Notes: generated by a model from the sequence alone, not told the origin. A stretch of 64,000 bases of DNA from Halorubrum rutilum (GCF_024494565.1 NZ_JANHDN010000002.1:372001-436000), one strand, 5' to 3'; counted from the stretch's first letter, positions 8,836 through 17,519 are shown. Translations and numbers: made by a program.

Positions 8836-8960
8836 GGTCCAACCTGCGGGTTCGTCGCGCCGGGTATTGAAAGTGCGGGAGGCGTGCTCGCGGGTGAGAT
8901 CGCGCCCTCCGAACCGGCGGCCACCTGAACGCATTTCCCTCCGGACGACGAGAGGGAGGT

Positions 8961-9101
8961 ATGAGAACCTCCACGGCGCTCATCGCGATCGGCCTCCTGC
9001 TCGTCGTGATCCCCCTCCCCCTCCCAATCCCGTTCGTCGGGCTGTTCGTCGGGGGGATCCTCCTGCTCGTCGGCGTCGCGCTCAGACTGCTCGGCGAGTG
9101 A
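8961..9101 (+). CDS. Small two-helix membrane protein (46 aa)
   Basis: The ATG at 8961 directly follows GGGAGGT and opens a 46-residue protein. It has two hydrophobic segments (residues about 5-24 and 26-44) separated by a proline-rich turn (PLPLPIPF) and ends LRLLGE. The codon use and the Shine-Dalgarno-like sequence support expression. The hairpin of two membrane helices resembles short haloarchaeal proteins often labelled transporter, but no function can be given. Confidence 0.65.
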   Translation: MRTSTALIAIGLLLVVIPLPLPIPFVGLFVGGILLLVGVALRLLGE

Positions 9102-9221
9102 GGTCGTTCGGGCCGCCCCCGCGACCGCGAGACCGCGCGGATCGCCTCCGGGGAGCCGCGACGCCGACCGCCGCGCCGCGTCGGTGAAACATTTTTGCCG
9201 GTTACCCACCGAGGGAACCCC

Positions 9222-9911
9222 GTGTACGACGCCGTCGTCCTCGACAAGGACGGGGTGCTCGTCGGGCGGACGCCGTTCGACACGCTCCGAGAGGCCGCCT
9301 GGGACGCGTTCGTGAGCCTCGGCGTCGAGGATCCCGACCTCGCCCACGTCGACGACGTCGCCGTCGGCGTCGACCCCGCGACGCTGACCGACATCTGCGA
9401 GCGCTACGGGATGGAGCCGGCGGAGTTCTGGCGCGTCCGCGACGAGATGGCCGCGACCGCGCAGATCGACGCCGCCAGGAAGGGCCGGAAGACGCCGTAC
9501 GAGGACGTGGACGCGCTCCGGTACCTCGACGCCCCGCTCGCCGTGGTCTCGTCGAACCAGCAGGCGACCGTCGACGCCGTCCTCGACCACTTCGGACTCG
9601 CCGGGCGGTTCGAGGTCGCGTACGGGCGCGAGCCGTCGATCGCCAGCCTCTCGCGCAAGAAGCCCTCGCCGTACTACCTCGAACGCGCCCTGGAGGACCT
9701 CGGCGCCGAGACGGCGCTGTTCGTCGGCGACAACGAGTCCGACGTGCGCGCCGCCGACAACGCCGGCGTCGACTCCGCGTTCGTCCGGCGCCCGCACCGC
9801 CGCTCCGCGGAGCTCTCCTGCCAGCCGACGTACGAGATCGACGACCTCCACGACCTCGTGAGCATCTGCGGGCGAGCGCCGGTGGACCCGGACGCGGACG
9901 GCGGGAGTTGA
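9222..9911 (+). CDS. HAD-superfamily hydrolase
   Basis: About 229 residues. I place the start at the GTG at 9222, so that the protein begins at YDAVVLDKDGVL. A TTG 27 bases upstream is a weaker alternative. All four HAD motifs are present: DKDGVL (nucleophile Asp 8 and acid Asp 10), VVSSNQ, a Lys in KKPSPYY, and VGDNESDVRAA. The cap segment between motifs I and II marks a C1-cap phosphatase of the phosphoglycolate/pyrophosphatase type. The substrate is not defined. It stands alone between oppositely arranged genes. Confidence 0.85.
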   Translation: MYDAVVLDKDGVLVGRTPFDTLREAAWDAFVSLGVEDPDLAHVDDVAVGVDPATLTDICERYGMEPAEFWRVRDEMAATAQIDAARKGRKTPYEDVDALRYLDAPLAVVSSNQQATVDAVLDHFGLAGRFEVAYGREPSIASLSRKKPSPYYLERALEDLGAETALFVGDNESDVRAADNAGVDSAFVRRPHRRSAELSCQPTYEIDDLHDLVSICGRAPVDPDADGGS

Positions 9912-9990
9912 GTCGACGGCGTCGGGGCGCCCCGAGCCGGCCGATTCGTCGGGACCGCCGGTCTCGCGAACCGTAACCGCTATTGAACTC

Positions 9991-10779
9991 GTGGCCGAGC
10001 CACCGCCCGTGCACTCGCCCTCCACGAGTCCGGACGCCGACGCCCGGCGCTCGGACGTGCGGTCGATCGCGAAGCGGTATCGCCGAGTCGAACGCGCCGT
10101 CGTCTGGCTCGTCGCGCTGGCCGCCGCCGTGACCTTCCTCGTCGCCTTCGCGCTCGCCGACCTCGTCCCGGCGCTGGCGGTGGCCGCGGCCCTCGTCGTC
10201 GCGTTCCGCGCTCCGATCCTGCGACGGAGCGGGACGACGAGGCTCCGGACCGACGCGGCGCCGGAAGCCGTGGTCGAGGCGTTCGCCTCGGCGACCCCCC
10301 CGGTGCTCGCGTTCCAGTGGGGCACCGCAGACGAGATCCGGCCGGCGTCGGGCGGGGGGGACGCGACGTACGAGCACTCGGCGCTCCTCGGGCTCCGGAC
10401 CTACTCGCTGGCGGTCGAGACGGAAGCAGAGGGGACGAGGGAAGTCGACGCGGTCGCCGGCGCGGACGACGACGGCGACGGCGACGGCGGCGCCGACGTC
10501 GTCAGTGACGGCGGCGAGGGCGACACCGGCGGCCCGCTCGCACGGGTCCATATCGAGGGAACGCTCGACGGTGAGCCGTGGGCCGCGTACTCGGTCGCGG
10601 TTCGGGGAGCGGGCGACGGGGAGCCGGGCGGGACGGTCGTCGACGTCGAGCTGCTCCCCCGGCGACGGTTCGGACTCCGCAGCGTTCCGCAGGCGCTGGT
10701 CGCGGACGCGTACTACGTCGACGCGTTCGCGGCGCAGGGGTACGCGGTCGTCGACCGCGACGTCTCGTTCGGGGTCTAG
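9991..10779 (+). CDS. Conserved haloarchaeal membrane protein, unknown function
   Basis: 262 residues from the GTG at 9991 (a second GTG at 10009 is possible). Two adjacent membrane helices lie at about residues 36-75 (VVWLVALAAAVTFLVAFALA, then VPALAVAAALVVAF). A soluble beta-rich domain follows, containing an Asp/Gly low-complexity insert (about residues 150-175). The C-terminal part (VDVELLPRRRFGLRSVPQ and YVDAFAAQGYAVVDRDVSF) looks conserved. No enzymatic motif is seen. Confidence 0.7.
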   Translation: MAEPPPVHSPSTSPDADARRSDVRSIAKRYRRVERAVVWLVALAAAVTFLVAFALADLVPALAVAAALVVAFRAPILRRSGTTRLRTDAAPEAVVEAFASATPPVLAFQWGTADEIRPASGGGDATYEHSALLGLRTYSLAVETEAEGTREVDAVAGADDDGDGDGGADVVSDGGEGDTGGPLARVHIEGTLDGEPWAAYSVAVRGAGDGEPGGTVVDVELLPRRRFGLRSVPQALVADAYYVDAFAAQGYAVVDRDVSFGV

Positions 10780-10833
10780 CGTCGCCCCTCGACCCGGCGC
10801 GTCGCGCGAGCGGTTCGACCGACGGCCGGGGCG

Positions 10834-11382
10834 TCACGCGAGCAGCTCGGTCTTCGGCGCGTCGACGACGGTGCGGGAGACCGCCTCGTCCTCCTTTACA
10901 CCCCGGAGGTCGACCCCTCGGAGGCGGAGCGCGACCGCCGCGTCAGACCGCTCCTCGTCGTTCAGGGGACGGACCGTCTCCGTCTCGCGCTCGTCGTCGT
11001 CCCCGCTTCGGTGGACGATCTCGATCTCGCCCTCGTCGAAGTCGACGTGCTCGACGTCGCGGAGGGGAATCGTCGCCGTCCGCTCGCTGGCCACCGATGT
11101 CGCGACGCCGCCGACCGCCGTGAACAGACCGATCAGCCCGACCGTCGTCCGTGCGCCGCCGCCCCGCAGGAGCCACTCGACCGCCGGGGGCACGAGCATC
11201 GTGACGGCGCCGATGCCGGCCCAGCCGACGTCCCGGAGCGCCGAGGGGAGGCGCCCGTCGGCGAGGGCCCTGCCCGACTCGGTGACGGTTTGCGCGATGC
11301 TGCGCCGGATCCGGAGCTCGCCGGGCGCGACGCGGACGGTCCCGCGGGCCGTGGCGAACGACCAGGTTCCCGACCGGCTCAT
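10834..11382 (-). CDS. Membrane protein with PH-like character, unknown function
   Basis: 182 residues from the ATG at 11382. The N-terminal portion is beta-rich (WSFATARGTVRVAPGELRI). Two hydrophobic segments occur at about residues 48-68 and 74-92 (GAVTMLVPPAVEWLL; GLIGLFTAVGGVATSV), and the following sequence (ATIPLRDVEHVDFDEGEIEI) resembles small PH-like membrane proteins. The longer open frame upstream (to 12003) runs antisense through folD and is not coding. The function is unknown, and it may be related to its convergent neighbour at 9991. Confidence 0.7.
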   Translation of the reverse strand: MSRSGTWSFATARGTVRVAPGELRIRRSIAQTVTESGRALADGRLPSALRDVGWAGIGAVTMLVPPAVEWLLRGGGARTTVGLIGLFTAVGGVATSVASERTATIPLRDVEHVDFDEGEIEIVHRSGDDDERETETVRPLNDEERSDAAVALRLRGVDLRGVKEDEAVSRTVVDAPKTELLA

Positions 11383-11646
11383 CGGTCGAGCGAGCCGGCC
11401 GCGGCCTCCGACCGACGCGGCATCGCGGGCGGCGTTCGCGGGGTGATCGCGGTTCGACGGCGCTCGCGGGGGACGGAGCGGAGCGACATGGAGGGATGTC
11501 GGCGGTTCTCCCTCAAACATCTTAAATCGTCGAGGTGAACGGCCGACTCCGGGAACACACAAATTCGTGTATAGATACGGTCGTCCGTCCGCCGAGATCG
11601 ACACGATCCCGCGCCGCTTTTGTATCGGCTCGCTCTCGGTCCCGGT

Positions 11647-12624
11647 ATGACGGAGACAACCGACGGGCCGGACGACGACCCCGGCGACGCGGGCGACGCG
11701 GCAGACCCGGGTGGCGCGGACGACGCGGACGCGACGACGGTCATCGACGGCGAGGCCGTCGCGGCCGACGTGCGCGCCGACGTGACCACGCACGTCGAGA
11801 CGCTGGAGGACGCCGGCGTGACTCCGGGACTCGCCACCGTGCTGATGAGCGACGACCCGGCCAGCGAGACGTACGTCTCGATGAAACAGCGCGACTGCGA
11901 GGAGGTCGGCATCGAGAGCGTCCACGTCGAGATCGACGCCGACGCGCCCGCAGACGAGCTGTACGACGCCATCGACGACCTCAACGACCGTGACGATGTC
12001 CACGGCATCTTAGTCCAGCTTCCCGTTCCGGACCACGTCGACAAGCGGAGCGTCCTCCGGCGGATCGACCCGGAGAAGGACGTGGACGGCTTCCACCCGG
12101 AGAACGTCGGTCGGCTCGTCGCGGGCGACGCCCGGTTCAAGCCCTGCACCCCCCACGGCGTCCAGAAGCTCCTCGCGGCGTACGACGTGGAGACCGAGGG
12201 CGCGGACGCGGTCGTCGTCGGGCGCTCCGACATCGTCGGGAAGCCGATGGCGAACCTCCTGATCCAGAAGTCGCCGACGGGCAACGCCACCACGACCGTC
12301 TGCCACTCCCGGACCGAGGACCTGGCGGGGAAGCTCGCGGAGGCGGACGTCGTGGTCGCCGCGGCGGGGATCCCGGAGTTCGTCGACGGCTCGATGCTGA
12401 AGGACGGCGCGACGGTCATCGACGTGGGCATAAATCGGGTCGACGCGGACACCGAGAAGGGGTACGAGCTCGTGGGGGACGTCGAGTACGAGTCCGCGAG
12501 GGGGGTCGCGGGAGCCATCACCCCGGTTCCCGGTGGGGTGGGGCCGATGACCCGCGCCATGCTGTTGTACAACACGGTGAAGGCGGCCGGACTCCAGTAC
12601 GACGTCGACGTGAACCTGGACTGA
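11647..12624 (+). CDS. folD: Methylene-THF dehydrogenase/cyclohydrolase FolD
   Basis: 325 residues from the ATG at 11647, with a TATA-like TTTTGTAT about 27 bp upstream. Family motifs are SETYVSMKQRDCEEVGI (active-site Tyr and Lys), GILVQLPVPDH, PEKDVDGFHPEN, PCTPHGV, the NADP-binding VVGRSDIVGKPMANLL and TPVPGGVGPMTRAML. It interconverts methylene-, methenyl- and formyl-tetrahydrofolate in one-carbon metabolism. The first 30 residues are an extra Asp/Gly-rich extension absent from bacterial FolD, probably a haloadaptive tail. Confidence 0.95.
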   Translation: MTETTDGPDDDPGDAGDAADPGGADDADATTVIDGEAVAADVRADVTTHVETLEDAGVTPGLATVLMSDDPASETYVSMKQRDCEEVGIESVHVEIDADAPADELYDAIDDLNDRDDVHGILVQLPVPDHVDKRSVLRRIDPEKDVDGFHPENVGRLVAGDARFKPCTPHGVQKLLAAYDVETEGADAVVVGRSDIVGKPMANLLIQKSPTGNATTTVCHSRTEDLAGKLAEADVVVAAAGIPEFVDGSMLKDGATVIDVGINRVDADTEKGYELVGDVEYESARGVAGAITPVPGGVGPMTRAMLLYNTVKAAGLQYDVDVNLD

Positions 12625-12747
12625 GTTCGGAACGTTGCGGACTCGGTCGGTTCCGTTGTGTTCGGTACTCCCGATCGCTTGAACGGCTGGCCTGGAACGA
12701 TCGATAACGAACTGGCTAAGAACTCCTCCAAGGTCCCTGTTGGTCGA

Positions 12748-13047
12748 TTAATAGCTGGTCGTGTGTCGGCGGAGAACATCTTCAAAGCCCCTGTCGCGAG
12801 GCGGGCGCACGCTCGCTGCGCTCCTCACTCAGTCGCTTACGCTCCCTCGTTTCGGTGCTTGTGTCGCCTGCCCCCGCCTCGCGACAGCCCCTTTGAGTCC
12901 CACCCCTACCGCACAGCGACTGCACCTCACGCCTCCCCAGCCTCGTCTGCCGGCCTCCGCTTCGCTCCGGCCGCCCGACTCCCTCGCGCGTGCTGCTCGG
13001 CCGCGAGGCGGCCTCGCAGGCACGCGCCACCGCGTCCGTTTGTAAAC
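12748..13047 (+). repeat. Interspersed structured repeat, copy A
   Basis: This fills most of the 446-bp gap between folD and the 5'-nucleotidase. It shares ordered blocks with copy B at 43213: TCGGCGGAGAACA, CAAAGCCCC, GCCCCTTTGAGTCCC, CTCCCTCGCGCGTGC and GGCACGCGCCACCGCG. An 8-bp stem GCGCGTGC (12986-12993)/GCACGCGC (13020-13027) encloses a hairpin GGCCGC-GAG-GCGGCC (12999-13013). Only this copy has a long 15-bp stem, CTGTCGCGAGGCGGG (12791-12805) with CCCGCCTCGCGACAG (12873-12887), where copy B has 12 nt. A TATA-like TTAATAG lies about 27 bp before the conserved start, so a transcribed small RNA is possible. No protein is supported. Confidence 0.75.
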
Positions 13048-13070
13048 AGGCGGTCCTCTTCGCGGTCTCG

Positions 13071-14474
13071 TCAGTCGTCGTCGCTCGCGACGGCGCGGTT
13101 CCGGATCTCGATGCGACCCTCGATCTCGGGGTCGATCCCGTGCTCGCGGGCGTAGGCGGCGAGCACCTCGTACTGGATGTCGGCCTCGTCGATCCGGTGC
13201 CGCTGTCCGAGCGTCGGGTACTCGTGTTCGGAGTGGAGCAGGTACTCGGAGACCGCGACGGTGTAGCGCGCCTCGGGGTCGATCGGCTCGCCGCCGACGG
13301 TCGCCTCCAGGATCAGCTCGGCGTCGGCGTCCCAGACGACGCGGGCGTTGGAGACGTGGCCGTGCCACCAGTCCTCCTCGCCGAAGTCGACGTCGGGCGC
13401 GGCCATCTCGCGGAATATCTCGAAGAGCTCCGCGCCGGTGACCGACGCGAGCGCCACGGGCTCCTCGAACGGGATCAGGCTGATCAGGTCGGCCTTCGTC
13501 ACCTCGCCGGTCCACGGGTCGCCCTGTCGGAGCCCGCCGGCGTTCGACAGCCCCACGTCGGCGTCGTGGGCCCAGCGGAACGCGTCCGCGACGAAGTTCC
13601 CGACCCGGCACTCGCCGCCGTGGACCACGTCGCCCGTGCGCTCGATCGGCCGGTCGACGACGTCGACGGTCTCGTCGAGGTCGGCCGCGGCCATGCGCTC
13701 CGCGAGCGCGTCGGCCAGCCCGGGGGCGGGCGTCGCGCCGTCCGGCTCGTGGAGGGTCGCCTCGGGGACCGCGGGACCCAGGTCGACCTCGGCGACCGCC
13801 TCGCCGTTGACGCCGGGGCGGACGAGCCGCGTCCCGGCGACGACCTCGTTGCGCCGGCTGTGGACGTGGCCGCCGAGGATCGCGTCGACGTCGAGCCCCC
13901 GTGCGAGGTCGTCGTCGCCCGCGCCGAGGTGCGAGAGGACCACGGCGTGATCGAGGCTCTCACCCTCCTCGGCGACCGCGGTCCGCATCGCGGCGAGCGC
14001 GTCGCGCGCCGCGTCGAGGGGGTCGTCGAAGGAGAGGTCGGCGGCCATCGGATTCAGCGAGTCGGTGGCGGGGTCGGTGACGCCGACGAACCCGACCGTG
14101 GCCCCGTCGACCTCGCGGGTCGCCCACGGGACGACGCCCTCGTCGCGGCCGAAGGGGTCGCCGGCCTCGTCGCGGACGTTCGCGGAGACGAACGTCGCGG
14201 GCGCCTCGGCGACGAGCCCGCGGAGCGCGTCCGGCCCGTAGTCGAACTCGTGGTTCCCGAACGTGTCGAGGGCGGTGTCGGTGGCCTCGTAGAAGTCGAC
14301 GACCTGACGCCCGCTCGCGACCAGCGAGAGGACGCCCGGCGCGGTCGTGTCGCCGGTGGCGACGACCGCGGCGTCGGGGCCGGAGAGCGCCCGGATCCGG
14401 CCGGCGAGGCGGGCCGCCCGCTCGGGGGCGTCGAAGACGTTCTCGATGTCTGAGTAGTGAACGAGACGGACCAT
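13071..14474 (-). CDS. 5'-nucleotidase / UDP-sugar hydrolase-family metallophosphoesterase
   Basis: 467 residues from the ATG at 14474; a TATA-like box on the minus strand at 14505-14511 fits a leaderless mRNA. Metallophosphatase motifs are HYSDIEN, TGDTTAPG, GNHEFDYG, SHLGAGDDD and GGHVHSRR. The C-terminal domain carries SNAGGLRQG and FGEEDWWHG, typical of the 5'-nucleotidase substrate-binding half. There is no signal peptide, unlike periplasmic UshA, so the enzyme is probably cytoplasmic, hydrolysing nucleotides or related phosphoesters. The substrate is not certain. Confidence 0.9.
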   Translation of the reverse strand: MVRLVHYSDIENVFDAPERAARLAGRIRALSGPDAAVVATGDTTAPGVLSLVASGRQVVDFYEATDTALDTFGNHEFDYGPDALRGLVAEAPATFVSANVRDEAGDPFGRDEGVVPWATREVDGATVGFVGVTDPATDSLNPMAADLSFDDPLDAARDALAAMRTAVAEEGESLDHAVVLSHLGAGDDDLARGLDVDAILGGHVHSRRNEVVAGTRLVRPGVNGEAVAEVDLGPAVPEATLHEPDGATPAPGLADALAERMAAADLDETVDVVDRPIERTGDVVHGGECRVGNFVADAFRWAHDADVGLSNAGGLRQGDPWTGEVTKADLISLIPFEEPVALASVTGAELFEIFREMAAPDVDFGEEDWWHGHVSNARVVWDADAELILEATVGGEPIDPEARYTVAVSEYLLHSEHEYPTLGQRHRIDEADIQYEVLAAYAREHGIDPEIEGRIEIRNRAVASDDD

Positions 14475-14644
14475 TCGATACGCGAGTCGAGGGGCGAGCG
14501 ACGCTTAAAAAGCGCGGAGTTCGGGCGAGTTCCGTCCGGCGAGCCCTGGCGCGTCAATACGGGGGATCCGTCGGGGAGGACGTGGCTGAGGGGGGCGCCG
14601 ACCCCCGTGGCTCCCGATCGCACACCCGGGGGACATTGAAAGCG

Positions 14645-14766
14645 CTTTTATGGATGTCCGGACTACCTCGGGTCACAGCCTCTGTGGGGTCGATGATGTG
14701 CCGTTCCGTTAGGGACCGACCACGGGACGGACACGCGAGCCTGCACGGAGGATAGGTGAACAACAT
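14645..14766 (+). promoter_or_regulatory. Promoter and about 90-nt structured leader of the L7Ae operon
   Basis: A TATA-like CTTTTATGG (14645-14653) lies about 120 bp before the L7Ae ATG, implying a leader of roughly 90 nt where many neighbouring genes look leaderless. The leader can form CACAG/CTGTG (14674-14686) and a 9-bp stem CCGTTCCGT (14701-14709)/ACGGGACGG (14722-14730) with one G-U pair. A GGAGGATAGGTG Shine-Dalgarno stretch precedes ATG 14767. The element may be regulatory. Confidence 0.5.
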
Positions 14767-15129
14767 ATGCCCGTTTACGTAGACTACGAAACCCCGGCCG
14801 ACCTCGCCGAGCGATCGCTCGAAGCGCTCGAGGTCGCCCGAGACACAGGCACCGTGAAGAAAGGAACCAACGAGACCACCAAGGCCGTCGAGCGCGGCAA
14901 CGCCGACCTCGTCATCGTCGCGGAGGACGTCTCCCCCGAGGAGATCGTCATGCACCTCCCCGAACTCGCCGACGAGAAGGGGATCCCGGTCGTCTTCGTC
15001 GACACGCAGGACGACGTCGGCCACGCCGCCGGCCTCGAGGTCGGCTCGGCCGCCGCCGCCGTCGTCGACGCCGGCGACGCCGAGGACGACGTCGAGGACA
15101 TCGGCGAGAAGGTCGCGGAGCTCCGATAA
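14767..15129 (+). CDS. rpl7ae: Ribosomal protein L7Ae
   Basis: 120 residues. The K-turn-binding signature [15 protein letters not shown] (about residues 30-44) and [17 protein letters not shown] are diagnostic. L7Ae is a subunit of the large ribosomal subunit and also of box C/D and H/ACA RNPs and RNase P in archaea. It is first in a tight operon with S28e, L24e and Ndk (gaps of 0-6 bp). The structured leader upstream could serve autoregulation, as known for L7Ae in another archaeon; this is untested here. Confidence 0.97.
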   Translation: MPVYVDYETPADLAERSLEALEVARDTGTVKKGTNETTKAVERGNADLVIVAEDVSPEEIVMHLPELADEKGIPVVFVDTQDDVGHAAGLEVGSAAAAVVDAGDAEDDVEDIGEKVAELR

Positions 15130-15135
15130 CCACCC

Positions 15136-15360
15136 ATGAGCGCAGAAGAGGGCACCGGCGACTCGACCACCGCCGAGGTGATCGAGGTCGTCGGCAAGAC
15201 CGGGATGCACGGCGAGGCCATGCAGGTCAAATGCCGCATCCAGGAGGGATCGAACCAGGGCCGGATCATCACCCGGAACGTCCTGGGCCCCGTCCGCATG
15301 GGCGACGTGCTCCAGCTCCGGGAGACCCAGCGCGACGCGGACTCCATCGGAGGGCGATAA
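15136..15360 (+). CDS. rps28e: Ribosomal protein S28e
   Basis: 74 residues, six bases after the L7Ae stop. The family signature is visible as [19 protein letters not shown] and [16 protein letters not shown]; the C-terminus [14 protein letters not shown] is the normal end. It is a small-subunit protein at the mRNA exit channel. Second gene of the L7Ae operon. Confidence 0.97.
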   Translation: MSAEEGTGDSTTAEVIEVVGKTGMHGEAMQVKCRIQEGSNQGRIITRNVLGPVRMGDVLQLRETQRDADSIGGR

Positions 15361-15363
15361 CCA

Positions 15364-15552
15364 ATGGTCGAGACACGCACCTGCGACTACACCGGCGAGG
15401 AGATCGAGCCCGGCACGGGCACGATGTACGTCAAGAAGGACGGACAGATCCTCCACTTCGTCGACTCGAAGGCGGAGAAGAACTACTTCCTCGGCCGCGA
15501 GGCGCGCGACCTCGAATGGACCGAGGAGGGCCGCGACCACGGTGGCGAGTAG
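15364..15552 (+). CDS. rpl24e: Ribosomal protein L24e lacking most zinc-ligand cysteines
   Basis: 62 residues beginning MVETRTCDYTGEEIEPGTG, with HFVDSKAEKN and LGREARDLEW, unmistakably L24e. The family zinc finger normally has CxxC near the start and CxxxC near residue 32-36 (as in Haloarcula L24e: ECDYCG and HFCSSKCEN). Here only the first Cys (residue 7) remains; the other three ligand positions are Thr, Val and Ala. The fold therefore probably lacks zinc. The gene is intact and in its normal operon place, directly before ndk. Confidence 0.95.
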   Translation: MVETRTCDYTGEEIEPGTGTMYVKKDGQILHFVDSKAEKNYFLGREARDLEWTEEGRDHGGE

Positions 15553-16032
15553 ATGAGCCACCACGACGAGCGCACCTTCGTGATGGTGAAGCCGGACGGC
15601 GTCCAGCGCGGTCTCATCGGCGAGATCGTCTCCCGCTTCGAGGAGCGCGGCCTGAAGCTCGTCGGCGGCAAGTTCGTGCGGATCGACGAGGAGCTCGCCC
15701 ACGAGCACTACGGTGAACACGAGGGGAAGCCGTTCTTCGACGGCCTCGTCGACTTCATCACCTCCGGCCCCGTCTTCGCGATGGTGTGGGAGGGCGCGGA
15801 CGCGACCCGACAGGTCCGCGCGATGGTCGGCGAGACCGATCCCGCCGAGTCCGCCCCGGGCACGATCCGCGGCGACTACGGCCTCGACCTCGGCCACAAC
15901 GTGATCCACGCGTCGGACCACGAGGACGAGGGCGCCAACGAGCGCGAGATCGACCTCTTCTTCGACGAGGACGAGCTCGTCGACTACGACCTCGACACCG
16001 CCGCGTGGGTGTACGAGGACGAACGGCACTGA
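15553..16032 (+). CDS. ndk: Nucleoside diphosphate kinase
   Basis: 159 residues, starting at the base after the L24e stop codon. The phosphorylated His lies in GHNVIHASD (His 119), and the nucleotide site includes [15 protein letters not shown]. It transfers gamma-phosphate from ATP to NDPs. The C-terminal [17 protein letters not shown] extension is slightly longer than in bacterial enzymes. It is the last gene of the L7Ae-S28e-L24e-Ndk operon, a conserved archaeal arrangement. Confidence 0.97.
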   Translation: MSHHDERTFVMVKPDGVQRGLIGEIVSRFEERGLKLVGGKFVRIDEELAHEHYGEHEGKPFFDGLVDFITSGPVFAMVWEGADATRQVRAMVGETDPAESAPGTIRGDYGLDLGHNVIHASDHEDEGANEREIDLFFDEDELVDYDLDTAAWVYEDERH

Positions 16033-16168
16033 GGCCGCGGACCGCCGTTTCGCCGCTCTCGACGCCGAGAGCGCCAGCGCCGCCGACACACCGCGCTTCC
16101 GGTGAAAGACCGTCGCCGATACGACGACGTCCGGCGGTTTCCCGTCAGCACGGTTGATAAACCGCCGC

Positions 16169-17449
16169 TCAGTCGTCGAGCGCGAGCACGCGGCCGTCGG
16201 CGGTGACGACGAGCACCTCGTCGCTCCCGTCGCCCGTCGCGTCCGCGAACAGCGGCCCCGCGTACACCACGGCGTCGCCGGCGTCGCCCTGCGCGACCGC
16301 CTCGCCGTTGGCGTTCAGCGCGAGCACGTCGCCGGCGCGGTTCACCGCGACGGGGCCGCGTTCGTCGGTCTCGGTGACGGCCGCGACGCGCGGGGCGTTC
16401 ACGCGGGTCTCACCGCCGTACTGCTGTTTCCAGGCCACCTCACCGTCGCGGAGGTCGACCGCCCAGACGCTGCCCGCCCCGCCGACGTAGATCCGACCGG
16501 GACTCGCGTCGCCGACCGTCACGGGGAGGTCCTGGAGCCCGACCTCGAACCGCCCGGAGCCGTCGGCGAGGTCGATCGTCTGGAGGTTCCCGTTCGTCCC
16601 GCCGAGCGCGAGCGCCGGGCCGTCCGGCGTGTCGACCGCGGTCCACGTCAGCGGCGTGACCGCGGGCGTCTCGGTCCACCGCGCGTCGCCGTCCGCGTCG
16701 AGCAGCCGGACCGTCGTCTCGCTCTCGCCGACGGTCGCGACCGCGACGCCGCGGGGATCCCCGGTTCCCGTTCCCCCGTTGGCCTCGAAGTCGGCGATCA
16801 GCGGGCGTCGGTCGACCGTCACGCCGAGGTCCGTCTCGAAGACGGGGTCGCCGGCCGCGTCGACGGCGAGGACGGTGCCGTCGGTCGCGGCCGCGGCGAC
16901 CTCCGCGTCGCCGTCGCCGTCGAGGTCGCCGACCGACGGGCGGAGCCCGCTCGGCCCCCTGAGGTCGACGGCGAACCGAGCCGAGCCGTCTCTCGCGTCG
17001 AGCGCGACGAGCTCGCCCGCGTCCGTCGTGAACGCGACGACCGGATCGCCGCCGACGGTCGCGGAGACGAGGCCGCTGATCCCGGCCGGGTCGCCGTCAG
17101 CGGTTTCGGACCCGCCGTCGTCGGCTCCGGCACCGCCGCCCTCGCCGGCGAGGTCGCCGGCGGCGATCGCCGATACGGGGGTCCGCCACGCGACGTCGCC
17201 GCCGACCGCGGTCGCCCGGACGACCCGCTCGCCGCCGGCGGTCGTCGACTGGACGACGACCGAGTCGCCGGCCGTCTCGGCGACGACCGCGCCGCTCCCG
17301 TCGTCGCCGGGGACGGGCTCCGTCTCCCAGACGATCTCGGCGTCGACCGCGCCGCCGTCGACCCCGACGAACGCGAAGAGGGCGACCCCGACGCCGGTCG
17401 CGCCGCCGGCGAGGAGGATCAGGCTCGCGAAGAGGACGCGTCGGTCCAT
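16169..17449 (-). CDS. PQQ/WD40-like beta-propeller surface protein
   Basis: 426 residues from the ATG at 17449. One N-terminal membrane helix (residues about 5-28) anchors a large extracytoplasmic domain made of repeated PQQ-like blades, such as ELVALDARDG, VLAVDAAGDP, VWAVDLRDGEVAW and VLALNANGEAV. Several FG-GAP-like DGDGDAEV and TGDGSDEV segments suggest calcium-binding loops. The family often serves as a scaffold or a BamB-like assembly factor; no catalytic site is evident, so the role is unknown. A small membrane protein gene lies just downstream in the window's coordinates. Confidence 0.85.
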   Translation of the reverse strand: MDRRVLFASLILLAGGATGVGVALFAFVGVDGGAVDAEIVWETEPVPGDDGSGAVVAETAGDSVVVQSTTAGGERVVRATAVGGDVAWRTPVSAIAAGDLAGEGGGAGADDGGSETADGDPAGISGLVSATVGGDPVVAFTTDAGELVALDARDGSARFAVDLRGPSGLRPSVGDLDGDGDAEVAAAATDGTVLAVDAAGDPVFETDLGVTVDRRPLIADFEANGGTGTGDPRGVAVATVGESETTVRLLDADGDARWTETPAVTPLTWTAVDTPDGPALALGGTNGNLQTIDLADGSGRFEVGLQDLPVTVGDASPGRIYVGGAGSVWAVDLRDGEVAWKQQYGGETRVNAPRVAAVTETDERGPVAVNRAGDVLALNANGEAVAQGDAGDAVVYAGPLFADATGDGSDEVLVVTADGRVLALDD

Positions 17450-17519
17450 TGGCGACCCGTTCGGTCGACGCGGGCATACGACTGTCGGATGCGGGCCGAT
17501 CCCGCGTCGCCGACGCCGG

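Noticed and set aside
14645..14766. A definite K-turn in the L7Ae leader
   Set aside because: I could not place the three-nucleotide bulge with adjacent G-A pairs convincingly, so only a structured leader is reported.
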